Shown here one piece after another: positions 54,101-62,086 of a stretch of DNA of 64,000 nucleotides. The position numbers were made by a program, and so were the translations under genes. Below the pieces are notes generated by a model. That model was not told where the DNA came from. It was given only the letters and a program-made list of their open reading frames with translations, and searched no databases. Source of the DNA: Bacteroidales bacterium (GTDB lineage: Bacteria; Bacteroidota; Bacteroidia; Bacteroidales; P3); assembly GCA_017962445.1 (NCBI GenBank), contig JAGCVI010000009.1:1-64000 (forward strand), written 5' to 3'. Within the stretch, counting starts at the first letter, position 1. Every line of letters begins with the position of its first letter.

Positions 54101-54374
54101 TGAGTCCCACAAACGGGAATGTCTTCACTAGCGTAAGATCTACGTTGTCAAAATGCGAATCACAAAGTATATACTTATCAGAAAGCTTATTAACAATAGA
54201 AGTAAGCCTTGCCGGCGTGAGTATCAACCACATCAGAACAGCAACCGAAACGACAAGGAAACCAAGCAACGACAAAAATGATATCAAGGCGATTTTCACG
54301 CCTTTCTTCATCTTGCGCTTGCCCTTCACCTCTTCTGTCTGAGCAACCTGTTCTATATTTTCTTGATTCTCCAT
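51123..54374 (-). CDS. AsmA-like large inner-membrane-anchored protein
   Basis: A 1083-residue protein with one N-terminal helix (about 26-50, VKIALISFLSLLGFLVVSVA) and a very long periplasmic, beta-rich part that opens ILTPARLTSIVNKLSDKYIL. The repeated short strands and the C-terminal LDNNYDYHVELVESPLPVRL are AsmA/YhdP-like. Such proteins are thought to bridge the envelope and carry phospholipids to the outer membrane. It follows the small lipoprotein gene by 7 nt and precedes the GT2 gene by 29 nt. Confidence 0.82.
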   Translation of the reverse strand: MENQENIEQVAQTEEVKGKRKMKKGVKIALISFLSLLGFLVVSVAVLMWLILTPARLTSIVNKLSDKYILCDSHFDNVDLTLVKTFPFVGLKVQGVSLVNPMDGAASDTLAYIDELCIGLNIKEYLFKNNIELTELKLSNATANLYIDCDGKQNFDIFPKSEDTTSEPTKMPELISLKCIEINNLNASYIDDQSNMKAFVRNADIDVEGRYESFNIQADVTMNADRIVYASKADSSCLDADLRDFNLKLNAKEKYSNIDCDLSMAVKGGHFVMNGTEYTNDAVEAHDGNLLMVDAKLSADLMQNSVDIKQLTTSLKDYQLAADGMVMLPTEEKPMYVDVDFSTNKWHVSDLLAMLPESFTSWTEGMSLDADAELSGRAKGRVSDTELPEITANLILGGGSFNDPTILPYSFSDISADIDAVVNLNDNMVSSAKINSLKLYTGRNKLELSGQVDDLLGIMQADAKIKGSLFLADIQKLIPQDVNFAMDGLANLNLDVSTNLEKLQQSDFKHMRMTGMIGVNELSVRYDTIFAHFSNAKIDVNLPSKMNRKMFDELLSATINSSTASADLPNIAINGAFGKNRIDVAISDIFDSLVPFRMVCDFSSNELKGAIDSLSTQMADPVGTFALIPESMTSDKIKYKLDLSTSAMNLIPNDSVMVYLAGLSIKGGANYDPSKTNTLQQWSPNFDVDLKRSYINMDQLAYVIQIPDMKFNYKPERCEIASANVVFGNSDFYLSGAVTGLEKWLSHEALLKGDLYFTSNYTNVDDLLDVFSGMGTNADTLEVQRKEDNVDTAAHPFIVPKDVDFTLHTRIKEATAFDNDLREVAGDVQIRDGVAVLNQVGFVCKAARMQLTGMYRTPRVNHIFVGLDFHLLDINIQELIDMIPYVDTIVPLLNDLEGAADFHLCAETYVNAFYKPKMSTLRGAASLTGQNLVVLDNKDIDRIAKLLQLKAWREEDSKIHVDSLDVAMTVFRKELEVYPFLLSLHKYQIVAEGRHNLDNNYDYHVELVESPLPVRLAVDVYGTLPKLKFDLSPKLRYKNLFRPSKRSDVDEAVLRLKALIRQSLEANVKSETREYQGLDSLDN

Positions 54375-54381
54375 TGTATTG

Positions 54382-54747
54382 TCAATTCACCCTTTGATAC
54401 GAGAATGTTCGTCCATATTGGTCCTCGTATTTCAAATTACTTTCTGTTAGATTGGTAACGGTATAGTATTTTGGTACAACGCCGCCCATCTCCATTTTGT
54501 GAAGCAAAGTCAATTTATTAGTCTCAGTATCGAATTCCCAGGTAAATGGCTGAGCTTCTTCCTCTGTAACATCGTCCGACGTATCCCATGTGGCGCCTGT
54601 ACCATCACTGTCGTATCGGTAGTATTCAGTTCCTGAAACCCACTTGCCGACCAGCAGGTCTGCATCGAACGTCTCAGTGTCGTCGAAACACGACGTGAAC
54701 AACAACGGCACCGCAAACATCATGATACAGAAGAGTCTTTTTGCCAT
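54382..54747 (-). CDS. Small lipocalin-like lipoprotein
   Basis: A 121-residue lipoprotein: signal MAKRLFCIMMFAVPLLFT then the lipobox SC (Cys near residue 20). The mature part starts LLVGKWVSGTEYYRY and continues with TFDTETNKLTLL-like strands, the pattern of lipocalin-like proteins of about 120 residues in Bacteroidetes. The ligand is unknown. It lies 12 nt after hpt and 7 nt before the AsmA-like gene, in one operon. Confidence 0.7.
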   Translation of the reverse strand: MAKRLFCIMMFAVPLLFTSCFDDTETFDADLLVGKWVSGTEYYRYDSDGTGATWDTSDDVTEEEAQPFTWEFDTETNKLTLLHKMEMGGVVPKYYTVTNLTESNLKYEDQYGRTFSYQRVN

Positions 54748-54759
54748 ATCATTTACTTT

Positions 54760-55293
54760 TTATAATTCATCGACAACATAAATATCACGATAGAACCGGC
54801 CTAAACCATCATAGTCAAGACCATAGCCAACAATGAAGTCGTTAGGTATTGAACGACCGATATAGTCTATCTTGAAATCTTTCTTAAAGCTGTCGGGTTT
54901 GAATAAGAAACTTGCAATATACACATCTGCAGGTTCGAGTTTACTCACCTCTTCAAGCATTGTCTCCATCGTTATACCCGTGTCGACAATATCCTCAACA
55001 ATGACCACATGACGGCCACGGCATTTTTCGGGGAACGGCAGACTGACTTTCACCTTGCCCGTGCTATGCATACCGCTGTAAGAGGTGTACTTGACAAAAC
55101 CCACCTCGGCATCGAAATCCAAAGCCTTAGCCAAATCAGACATGAACATGAACGCACCTGTGAGAGTTGGACAGAAAAGAGGGTTTTTGTCACGCAAGTC
55201 ACGCGATATTTCCAAAGCGACGCGTGTCACTTCCTTCTGTATCTCAGATTCAGGCATATACATCCTGAATCTTTTGTCATGCACTTTAACCAT
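54760..55293 (-). CDS. hpt: Hypoxanthine phosphoribosyltransferase
   Basis: A 177-residue purine salvage enzyme that converts hypoxanthine or guanine plus PRPP to IMP or GMP. The PRPP-binding loop is VVIVEDIVDTGITMETM near residues 92-108, with a preceding flexible-loop region (SYSGMHSTGKVKVSL). It lacks a signal peptide. It sits 38 nt after the formylglycine-enzyme-like gene and 12 nt before the lipocalin-like gene, in the same direction. Confidence 0.93.
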   Translation of the reverse strand: MVKVHDKRFRMYMPESEIQKEVTRVALEISRDLRDKNPLFCPTLTGAFMFMSDLAKALDFDAEVGFVKYTSYSGMHSTGKVKVSLPFPEKCRGRHVVIVEDIVDTGITMETMLEEVSKLEPADVYIASFLFKPDSFKKDFKIDYIGRSIPNDFIVGYGLDYDGLGRFYRDIYVVDEL

Positions 55294-55331
55294 GTGTTAC
55301 GGTAAAATAAATTGCGGATTCAATACCTTCA

Positions 55332-56408
55332 TCACTCCTCTTCCGGTTCCTCGACGGAATCGAGGACCAGACGGAAACCGTGGAATCCATAGCCATGGTC
55401 AGGCAGATACCAGCTGCGGTCGCTGACAGTGCAGCCCCATGAAGGGCTGTTGAGACATCCACCGCGAAGAATTCTGTTTTCGCCATGCTTGGGGCCACGA
55501 GGATTGGTCTGTGCTTCGGCACTGTAGGAGTCATACCAGTCGGAACACCATTCCCACACATTGCCGGCCATGTCGTGCAACCCGAGTTCGTTGGGTTTCT
55601 TGCGTCCCACAGGATGTGTTATGTTGCCTGAGTTCATTCCATACCAGGCCACCGAACCGGGGTCACCGTCCTGACCAGGATAGACATGGTTCTTGGAATA
55701 AATACCGCCACGTGCAGCAAATTCCCACTCAGCCTCAGTTGGCAGACGGAAACGATAGCCGGTCATCTGCGACAAGCGTGCAATGAACATTTGAACATCG
55801 TTCCACGACACCTGCTCGACTGGCAGACTGTCGTTGTATGTCCAGCGCGAGGGGTTAGTTCCCATCACCTCCATCCACAGACGCTGTGTAACCTCAAACT
55901 TTCCCATATAGAAGCTGTCCACTGTAACCTTGTGCGTCGGGAACTCAACTTCATAGTTATGCTTTGCGCCACCGGGGCGTGTGCAGCCCATGGTAAATGT
56001 GCCGCCTGCTACAGGCATCATCCTGAACTTGATATTGTTGAGCTTTATATCGACTGAGCCGTCGTCCACTTCCACAGAGAAACGAATCAGTGTGTCGGCA
56101 GCATTATAACCTGTCGAATCAGGTTCATATGGCAGAAAACGCAGGTCTGGCAGGTCATACACAATTATTTTCTTTCCTTTTCCTGCCTTGATGTTCTTGC
56201 CGATATCGCCACTCATGTTCTGGATATAGTCACCATAATAATGGCCACCGTCGATGGATACGCACACGCGGATATTTGCAGCTTTACTCAAGTCGTAAGT
56301 AATTGTCACCTCCTTGTCATGCCTTTCAAAGGCAACATTAGTGATGTTTTGGGCACCAAGAAGACCACAAAACCCAACAAAGAGTCCAAATAAGAATGTA
56401 TGTTTCAT
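55332..56408 (-). CDS. Formylglycine-generating-enzyme (SUMF1) family protein, exported
   Basis: A 358-residue exported protein. ATG 56408 gives the signal peptide MKHTFLFGLFVGFCGLLGAQ; the frame upstream is non-signal. An N-terminal beta domain of about 120 residues precedes the SUMF1/FGE-sulfatase domain, with GGTFTMGC, LPVEQVSWNDVQMFIARL, RLPTEAEWEFAARGG, AGNVWEWCSDWYD and FRLVLD at the end. Many SUMF1 proteins of this kind lack the catalytic Cys pair. Here it is unclear whether it oxidises a Cys or acts as a scaffold. It is first in the operon with hpt. Confidence 0.85.
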   Translation of the reverse strand: MKHTFLFGLFVGFCGLLGAQNITNVAFERHDKEVTITYDLSKAANIRVCVSIDGGHYYGDYIQNMSGDIGKNIKAGKGKKIIVYDLPDLRFLPYEPDSTGYNAADTLIRFSVEVDDGSVDIKLNNIKFRMMPVAGGTFTMGCTRPGGAKHNYEVEFPTHKVTVDSFYMGKFEVTQRLWMEVMGTNPSRWTYNDSLPVEQVSWNDVQMFIARLSQMTGYRFRLPTEAEWEFAARGGIYSKNHVYPGQDGDPGSVAWYGMNSGNITHPVGRKKPNELGLHDMAGNVWEWCSDWYDSYSAEAQTNPRGPKHGENRILRGGCLNSPSWGCTVSDRSWYLPDHGYGFHGFRLVLDSVEEPEEE

Positions 56409-56445
56409 ATACTTATAAGAATTCAAAACATAATTAGCCAATATG

Positions 56446-56453
56446 CAAATTTA
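56446..56453 (-). promoter_or_regulatory. Bacteroidetes-type promoter for the SUMF1-hpt operon
   Basis: TAAATTTG on the minus strand, 37 nt before ATG 56408. The match to TAnnTTTG is exact, but no clear -33 element was seen. Confidence 0.5.
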
Positions 56454-56518
56454 CATAAAAATATTGGAACTACATATAATAAAATAAAAAATCGAAAAAG
56501 TAACACTCGTCAAGACAA

Positions 56519-56554
56519 CAAAAAAGAAGGATGTCCCTGATGGAACATCCTTCA
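56519..56554 (-). terminator. Intrinsic terminator of gap
   Basis: On the minus strand, GAAGGATGT (plus 56546-56554) pairs with ACATCCTTC (plus 56527-56535), with further pairing inside, then six T (plus 56521-56526). It lies about 20 nt after the gap stop and insulates the SUMF1 operon. Confidence 0.8.
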
Positions 56555-56575
56555 TAATGAAATAGGTAGAAGCTA

Positions 56576-57583
56576 TTAGAGCAGGGTAGCCAGCTTGGCG
56601 GCGAGGTCGCCGACGCGGGTGCTGTAGCCCTTCTCGTTGTCATACCAGGAAACAACCTTCACAAAATTGCCGTCCATAACCTGAGTCAACTGGGCGTCAA
56701 AAATAGAGCTGTGAGTGTTGTCAATAATGTCGATGCTGACGATGGGGGCGTCAACATATTCGAGGATGCCTTTCATCGGGCCTTCAGCGGCTTCCTTGAT
56801 AGCGGCATTGATTTCCTCTTTGGTGACATTGCAGTTCAACTCGGCAGTGAGGTCAACAACAGAGCCGTCAGGAGTCGGGACGCGCATTGCGAAACCGTCC
56901 AGTTTGCCTTTCAGTTCAGGGATAACCAGACCTACGGCCTTGGCAGCGCCAGAGCTTGTGGGGATGATGCTGACAGCAGCGGCACGGGCACGACGGAGGT
57001 CACTGTGCGGCTGGTCGAGAATCTTCTGGTCGTTGGTGTAACTGTGGATGGTGTTCATCAAACCACGCTTGATGCCGAACTTGTCGTTCAGTACCTTAGC
57101 CACGGGGCTGAGGCAGTTGGTGGTGCAGCTGGCATTGCTGACGAGCTGGATTTCCTTGGTCAGGACATTGTCATTGACACCGAGAACAACGGTAGCGTCA
57201 ACGTCATCGGCCTTGGCACCGGGAACAGTGAGGATGACCTTTTTGGCACCAGCGTTGATGTGCTTCATCATCTGATCTCTTTTCTTGAAGAGGCCAGTCG
57301 ATTCAACTACTATATCGACACCGAGGTCTTTCCACGGAAGGTTCTGAGGATCGCGCTCGGCATAGATTTTCACTTTCTTTCCATTGACCACAATGCAGTC
57401 GCCTTCGGCATGGACATCACCGTCAAAGTTCTCGTGTACAGAGTCATATTTGAACAGATAAGCCAGCGTGTCAGCACTGGTCAGGTCGTTGATAGCCACG
57501 ATGTCAAGCTCAGGATGAGCAAGCATGGCGCGGAAAGACATTCTTCCGATTCGGCCGAAGCCGTTAATTGCTACTTTTGCCAT
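56576..57583 (-). CDS. gap: Glyceraldehyde-3-phosphate dehydrogenase
   Basis: A 335-residue glycolytic enzyme forming 1,3-bisphosphoglycerate with NAD. The Rossmann motif is INGFGRIGR (residues 6-14). The catalytic Cys153 is in SNASCTTNCL, with His in the HSYTNDQKI region (VMNTIHSYTND-like) and the C-terminal WYDNEKGYSTRV. The Asp in NDL near residue 33 fits NAD preference. It is expressed from its own promoter and ends at a strong terminator. Confidence 0.97.
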   Translation of the reverse strand: MAKVAINGFGRIGRMSFRAMLAHPELDIVAINDLTSADTLAYLFKYDSVHENFDGDVHAEGDCIVVNGKKVKIYAERDPQNLPWKDLGVDIVVESTGLFKKRDQMMKHINAGAKKVILTVPGAKADDVDATVVLGVNDNVLTKEIQLVSNASCTTNCLSPVAKVLNDKFGIKRGLMNTIHSYTNDQKILDQPHSDLRRARAAAVSIIPTSSGAAKAVGLVIPELKGKLDGFAMRVPTPDGSVVDLTAELNCNVTKEEINAAIKEAAEGPMKGILEYVDAPIVSIDIIDNTHSSIFDAQLTQVMDGNFVKVVSWYDNEKGYSTRVGDLAAKLATLL

Positions 57584-57636
57584 ATAGATTTGTTATTTAA
57601 TTGTTTATGATATATTTATTTACATAATTGAGTTTA

Positions 57637-57668
57637 CAAATATACAAACATTTTCGGTTGTGGCAAAA
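57637..57668 (-). promoter_or_regulatory. Bacteroidetes-type promoter for gap
   Basis: TATATTTG (plus 57637-57644) as -7 and TTTTG (plus 57664-57668) as -33, with 19 nt between them, on the minus strand. The leader to the gap ATG is about 45 nt. Confidence 0.65.
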
Positions 57669-57738
57669 ATATTTCTTAATTTTTCAAAAATAATTGACAG
57701 ATTTACACGTTACGAAACCGATACAGAGGCATGGAACA

Positions 57739-58668
57739 ATGAGTATTATCAATTCCGTTGACAATCCTGACTGGAAAAGGGCCATGCAATCGTTCAAGAC
57801 CTACCTGCGGCTTGAGCGGCAGTTGTCTGGCAATTCAGTCGAAGCATATCTGCGAGATGTGTCTCATCTTGCTTTGTTTGCCTCCGAACGGGGTCACAAG
57901 CCTGAAGAGGTAACCCTCGACGATTTGCGCGAATTGCTCGGTGAGCTGCACGACATAGGCATTGCCCTTGCCTCGCAATGCCGCATAATCAGCGGTTTAC
58001 GCACCTTCTACAACATGATGGTGGTAGAAGATGTTGTCAAGGAAAACCCCGCTGAACTGCTCGAAATGCCTCGGACCTCACGACACTTGCCGGATGTACT
58101 TGGAAACGACGAAATTGACGCCATCATCGCCACCTTCGACCTCAGCATGCCAGACCAGGCTCGAAACCGCGTCATAATTGAAGTTCTGTATGGTTGCGGT
58201 TTGCGTGTATCGGAACTTGTAAACCTACGTCTGTCAAACATTTACAAAGACGAGGAATTCCTGTTAGTTACCGGCAAGGGAGACAAGCAGAGATGGGTAC
58301 CAATCAATAGCCTGGCACTCAAATTAATGCTCCAATACATCGAGACCATACGTTGTCAAATCGAAGCCAAGCCTGGCGAGGAGAACTACGTATTCCTGAA
58401 TCGCCTCGGCACACGGTTGTCACGCAACTATATCTTCATGTTTCTAAAGGATGCGGTTAAAAAAGCAGGAATCAACAAAACCATATCGCCGCACAGCCTG
58501 CGCCACAGCTTCGCAACCGAGATGGTAACCAACGGTGCCGACCTGCGTGCTGTGCAAGAAATGCTTGGGCATGAACAGATTAGCACTACCGAAATATACA
58601 CCCATCTCTCGCGTCAATATCTGCGCGATACCATCAGCACATTCCATCCTCATTATAGAAAGAACTGA
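57739..58668 (+). CDS. xerD: Tyrosine site-specific recombinase XerD
   Basis: A 309-residue recombinase that resolves chromosome dimers at dif with XerC. Catalytic residues, numbered from ATG 57739, are Arg156 (GCGLRVSEL), Lys180 (TGKGDKQR), His252 and Arg255 (HSLRHSFA), His278 (LGHEQIS) and the nucleophile Tyr287 (TTEIYTH). An in-frame start at 57694 would add 15 residues lacking family sequence. It stands alone with divergent gap upstream and sufB downstream. The conservation and full length fit the housekeeping XerD rather than a mobile-element integrase. Confidence 0.92.
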   Translation: MSIINSVDNPDWKRAMQSFKTYLRLERQLSGNSVEAYLRDVSHLALFASERGHKPEEVTLDDLRELLGELHDIGIALASQCRIISGLRTFYNMMVVEDVVKENPAELLEMPRTSRHLPDVLGNDEIDAIIATFDLSMPDQARNRVIIEVLYGCGLRVSELVNLRLSNIYKDEEFLLVTGKGDKQRWVPINSLALKLMLQYIETIRCQIEAKPGEENYVFLNRLGTRLSRNYIFMFLKDAVKKAGINKTISPHSLRHSFATEMVTNGADLRAVQEMLGHEQISTTEIYTHLSRQYLRDTISTFHPHYRKN

Positions 58669-58704
58669 CAATACCTCTTTAAGGCAGGATTCAATATATT
58701 TTTG

Positions 58705-58712
58705 TAAATTTG
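58705..58712 (+). promoter_or_regulatory. Bacteroidetes-type promoter for sufB
   Basis: TAAATTTG lies 28 nt before ATG 58741. It argues against the upstream GTG at 58717, which would lie at or before the expected transcription start. Confidence 0.6.
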
Positions 58713-58740
58713 CAGTGTGATTAACGACATATTTTTTAAT

Positions 58741-60186
58741 ATGGAACAAAATAAAAATAATATAATTCAGGAAGTTACAAACGAAGACTATAAATGGGGC
58801 TTCGTAACAAATATAGACACCGACACTATCCGCAAGGGACTTGACGAGGATGTTGTTCGACTCATATCTCAAAAGAAAGGCGAACCCGAGTGGCTGCTTG
58901 AGTTCCGCCTTGAAGCCTTCCGCCGTTGGCAGAAGATGAAGGAGCCAGACTGGGCCCACCTTGAATACGAATCGCCCAACTATCAGGACATCATTTATTT
59001 CGCTGCGCCAAAACAGGAAAAGAAGAAAAGCATGGATGAGGTTGACCCTGAACTGCTGGCGACATTCGACAAACTGGGCATCCCTTTGCGGGAGCGTGAA
59101 GCATTGGCCGGCGTTGCCTACGACGCCATCATGGACTCGGTCAGCGTGAAAACCACCAGCCAGAAAGCCCTGGAGGAAAAAGGAATCATCTTTATGCCCA
59201 TCAGCGAGGCTGTGCAGAAGCACCCCGACCTGGTGAAAAAATACATCGGTAGCGTGGTGCCAAGTACCGACAACTTCTTCGCAGCACTTAACTCTGCCGT
59301 TTTCAGCGACGGTTCGTTCTGCTATATACCTAAAGGAGTACGCTGCCCAATCGAGCTTTCTTCCTATTTCCGTATCAATGCCAAAGGCACAGGTCAATTT
59401 GAGCGCACGCTGATAGTAGCTGATGAGGGTGCCTACGTCTCCTACATGGAGGGCTGCACCGCTCCACAGCGCGATGAGAACCAGCTGCATGCCGCAATCG
59501 TGGAAATTGTCGTCATGAAGGATGCCGAAGTGAAGTACAGCACCGTGCAGAACTGGTATCCAGGCGACAAAGAAGGCAAGGGCGGTATTTACAATTTTGT
59601 CACCAAGCGCGGCATCTGCAAGGGCTCGCATTCAAAACTTAGTTGGACGCAGGTGGAGACCGGCAGCGCTGTAACATGGAAGTACCCAAGTTGCATACTG
59701 CAGGGCGACGACTCAACTGCAGAGTTCTACAGCGTGGCTGTAACCAACAACTATCAGCAAGCCGATACCGGCACAAAAATGATACATGTCGGAAAAAACA
59801 CACGCAGCACCATCATGAGCAAGGGCATCAGTGCCGGCAAAAGCCATAACAGCTATCGTGGTCTGGTACAGATTGGCCGCGGTGCCGACAACGCACGTAA
59901 CTTCTCGCAATGCGACAGTCTGTTGCTCGGAGACCAATGCGGTGCCCATACCTGGCCCTACATTAAGGCCGACAACCACACCGCTATCCTGGAGCACGAA
60001 GCCACAACTTCGAAAATCTCTGAAGACCAGCTTTTCTACTGCCAGCAACGCGGTATAAGTCCTGAGAGTGCCGTCGGCCTCATCGTCAACGGATATGCAA
60101 AAGACGTGCTGAAAAAGCTCCCCATGGAGTTCGCCGTTGAGGCACAGAAACTTTTGTCGATATCTCTCGAAGGAAGCGTAGGTTGA
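58741..60186 (+). CDS. sufB: Fe-S cluster assembly scaffold SufB
   Basis: A 481-residue component of the SufBC(2)D iron-sulfur assembly complex. Family segments are clear: [58 protein letters not shown], and [20 protein letters not shown] near the C-terminus. Sequence and length are normal. The usual partners sufC and sufD do not follow; instead a lipoprotein gene begins 1 nt after the stop. Either the operon was split or the rest is elsewhere. Confidence 0.95.
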   Translation: MEQNKNNIIQEVTNEDYKWGFVTNIDTDTIRKGLDEDVVRLISQKKGEPEWLLEFRLEAFRRWQKMKEPDWAHLEYESPNYQDIIYFAAPKQEKKKSMDEVDPELLATFDKLGIPLREREALAGVAYDAIMDSVSVKTTSQKALEEKGIIFMPISEAVQKHPDLVKKYIGSVVPSTDNFFAALNSAVFSDGSFCYIPKGVRCPIELSSYFRINAKGTGQFERTLIVADEGAYVSYMEGCTAPQRDENQLHAAIVEIVVMKDAEVKYSTVQNWYPGDKEGKGGIYNFVTKRGICKGSHSKLSWTQVETGSAVTWKYPSCILQGDDSTAEFYSVAVTNNYQQADTGTKMIHVGKNTRSTIMSKGISAGKSHNSYRGLVQIGRGADNARNFSQCDSLLLGDQCGAHTWPYIKADNHTAILEHEATTSKISEDQLFYCQQRGISPESAVGLIVNGYAKDVLKKLPMEFAVEAQKLLSISLEGSVG

Positions 60187-60187
60187 T

Positions 60188-60742
60188 ATGAAAAAATGGA
60201 TTTGGGTTATAACATTGCTTTTGGCTGCGGCATGCACAACCAAAAGGAGTCTTCAGGAAGAGAATGAGGCGCCTGCTGTGCACGCGGTATGTTTTGATAA
60301 CTGGGATCGGTTGGAAGAGAAGCTTGCTTATTTCAAAGAACTTATCGATTTACAAGACAGTGCTATTGCTGGCCAAGATATATCAATCCAACATCTGCAG
60401 GCCTTGATGCCACAGAACAAGGTAGACTTCCATGTCTTTATGGATACAGAGCCTTATGCTATTTTAGAAATAGATGGAGATAAGGTGGAGAGCCCCAATG
60501 CGCTATATATGATTGCTGGCGAGATGGCTGCTGCCGATACGCTGGACATGATGAAACAATACCTGAAATGGTTTGACTGGTCCGACGGTTGGGTAACCGA
60601 GACTCTGTGGAGCACGGCGGTTGATATTGAGAAACGTCATCCCGAGAAGTTCCACCGGCTGATGAAATCGTCGGAATGGTATGAGGATTGGCAGGAGTGG
60701 CGTGACGAGTTGCTTAAATACGAAAAAGAATCGGAGAAATGA
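60188..60742 (+). CDS. Lipoprotein of unknown function
   Basis: A 184-residue protein with lipoprotein signal MKKWIWVITLLLAAAC (Cys16). The mature part is acidic, with many Trp residues near the C-terminus (WFDWSDGWVTETLWSTA, SEWYEDWQEWRDELL). I do not recognise the family. It starts 1 nt after sufB, and its stop overlaps the next start (ATGA at 60739-60742), so all three are likely one transcript. Confidence 0.65.
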   Translation: MKKWIWVITLLLAAACTTKRSLQEENEAPAVHAVCFDNWDRLEEKLAYFKELIDLQDSAIAGQDISIQHLQALMPQNKVDFHVFMDTEPYAILEIDGDKVESPNALYMIAGEMAAADTLDMMKQYLKWFDWSDGWVTETLWSTAVDIEKRHPEKFHRLMKSSEWYEDWQEWRDELLKYEKESEK

Positions 60743-61326
60743 CGCATAAGTTGACGACAGAAGAGATGGGACGTATGACGGTGGAAGAGTTTCGCGAGAG
60801 CGAGAAGCTGCCGCTGACGGTGGTACTCGACAATGTGCGGAGCCAGAACAACATAGGCTCTGTTTTCCGCACCGCCGACGCTTTTAGAGTAGAACATATA
60901 GCACTCTGCGGCATCTGCTCCACCCCACCCCATCGCGAAATACACAAGACTGCCCTCGGAGCCGAGGACTCCGTGGAATGGTCATATTACGAAGACACTG
61001 CCGAGTACCTACGCACACTAAAAAAACAAGGCTACAAAATCTATGCCATTGAACAAGTTGACGACAGCATCAAACTCGGAGAATGCGGGAATGTGTTAGT
61101 TCATGAATGTGACAGTGCTGACACGAAAAACACAGATATATTCAGGATCGCTATAATTTTAGGCAATGAGATAGAGGGTGTGCAGGAAAGTTTGCTGCCA
61201 CTGTGCGACGGTTGCCTGGAAATACCACAGTTTGGCACCAAGCACAGCCTCAACGTTAGTTGCGCCGCTGCCATTGTAATTTGGGAGATATTCAAGATGT
61301 TTAACCCTATGACAATCATGCGGTGA
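60739..61326 (+). CDS. TrmH/SpoU family RNA methyltransferase
   Basis: A 195-residue knotted (SPOUT) methyltransferase. Motif 1 is VLDNVRSQNNIGSVFRTADA. The SAM-binding knot holds IAIILGNEIEGVQESLL (motif 2) and IPQFGTKHSLNVSCAAAIVI (motif 3). It lacks the extra N- and C-terminal parts of TrmH proper. It probably 2'-O-methylates tRNA or rRNA. Its last codons were copied in the tandem duplication that follows. Confidence 0.88.
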   Translation: MTHKLTTEEMGRMTVEEFRESEKLPLTVVLDNVRSQNNIGSVFRTADAFRVEHIALCGICSTPPHREIHKTALGAEDSVEWSYYEDTAEYLRTLKKQGYKIYAIEQVDDSIKLGECGNVLVHECDSADTKNTDIFRIAIILGNEIEGVQESLLPLCDGCLEIPQFGTKHSLNVSCAAAIVIWEIFKMFNPMTIMR

Positions 61327-61446
61327 TAGCGATAGCCCCATAGGGGCGTAAGAATTAAGCCGTTGGTGTCAACCAACGAAAACAACGATATTTAATCATT
61401 TGAGCCCCATAGGGGCGACAGGTAATGATATGGATAAAGAAGAAAG
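61296..61446. repeat. Tandem duplication, copy 1
   Basis: 151 nt from within the last codons of the TrmH gene through a spacer to ATGGATAAAGAAGAAAG, an intact copy of the start of the next gene. That start is cut off after MDKEESDV by a stop. The unit holds two GCCCCATAGGGGC hairpins (61335-61347, 61404-61416) and CGTTGGT-GTCA-ACCAACG (61361-61378). Confidence 0.85.
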
Positions 61447-61447
61447 T

Positions 61448-61603
61448 GATGTTTAAGCCCATAGATTGACAATCATTCGGTGACATTGATAGCCCCATAG
61501 GGGCGTAAGAACCAAGCCGTTGGCGTCAACCAACGAAAACAACGATATTAAATCATTTGAGCCCCATAGGGGCGACAGGTAAAGATATGGATAAAGAAGA
61601 AAG
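61448..61603. repeat. Tandem duplication, copy 2
   Basis: 156 nt matching copy 1 with 9 differences over the 136 nt common core (61468-61603) and a few extra nt at its left end. Its left part is a decayed copy of the TrmH 3' end, and its right part supplies the working start of the C_GCAxxG_C_C gene. The same hairpins are retained. Confidence 0.85.
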
Positions 61604-61943
61604 AACAGAAAAAGCTCGCCAATTGCATAAACAAGGTTGCAATTGCTGCCAGGCGGTGGTGATGGCATACGCCGACAAGTTGCCGATAAAGCCCGAAGAT
61701 GCAATGAATGTGGCCGCTCCCTTCGGTCGCGGCCTTGCAGGAACCCGTGAAGTCTGCGGCTGCGTTAGCGGCATGGCCATGGTTTGTGGCCTGACGGGGC
61801 ACACCGCCGATGTGCGTACGCTTATAGAGAAATTCCGTGAAGAAAATGGCGACATCGTCTGCGGGCGTCTATTACAAATGGGCAAGAAACCCTGCCCCGA
61901 AATGGTCGCCTACGCTGCCGGCCTATTAAGCGATATAATGTAA
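61587..61943 (+). CDS. C_GCAxxG_C_C family redox-type protein
   Basis: A 118-residue Cys-rich protein from ATG 61587. Eight cysteines are seen: Cys18, Cys20 and Cys21 in KQGCNCCQAVV, then EVCGCVSG, MVCGL, IVCGRL and KPCPEMV. This is the C_GCAxxG_C_C pattern of putative redox or metal-binding proteins. The first codons lie in the duplicated segment, so the spacer and start here come from that event. An in-frame ATG 10 codons upstream lies in spacer hairpin sequence and was not used. Confidence 0.75.
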   Translation: MDKEERTEKARQLHKQGCNCCQAVVMAYADKLPIKPEDAMNVAAPFGRGLAGTREVCGCVSGMAMVCGLTGHTADVRTLIEKFREENGDIVCGRLLQMGKKPCPEMVAYAAGLLSDIM

Positions 61944-61945
61944 CT

Positions 61946-62082
61946 ATGGCAAAGAAAGAGTGCCAAGATGATGATGGCGGTGAAATGATTTCTGCGCAAC
62001 CGACATGCAGGCTCTGGCCACTGAAACGGTGCTGAAGCAGGCTGAATTGATAGCACAAGAACTAACAGAAAAAAACAAATAG
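61946..62082 (+). pseudogene. Possible remnant or very small gene
   Basis: ATG 61946 opens 29 codons (MAKKECQDDDGGEMISAQP) that end at 62035. In another frame, DMQALATETVLKQAELIAQE continues to a stop at 62080-62082. Both halves look protein-like, so this may be a decayed gene with a frameshift between them. It is too short to be sure. Confidence 0.25.
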
Positions 62083-62086
62083 CAAT

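Noticed and set aside
57739-58668. A mobile-element integrase
   Set aside because: The tyrosine recombinase looks like housekeeping XerD, with no attachment-site repeats, tRNA or cargo genes beside it.
58444-59631. A 395-codon frame on the minus strand
   Set aside because: It lies opposite both xerD and sufB and spans their spacer.
61311-61603. A CRISPR array
   Set aside because: Only two units of about 150 nt, no short regular repeats with unique spacers, and no cas genes.
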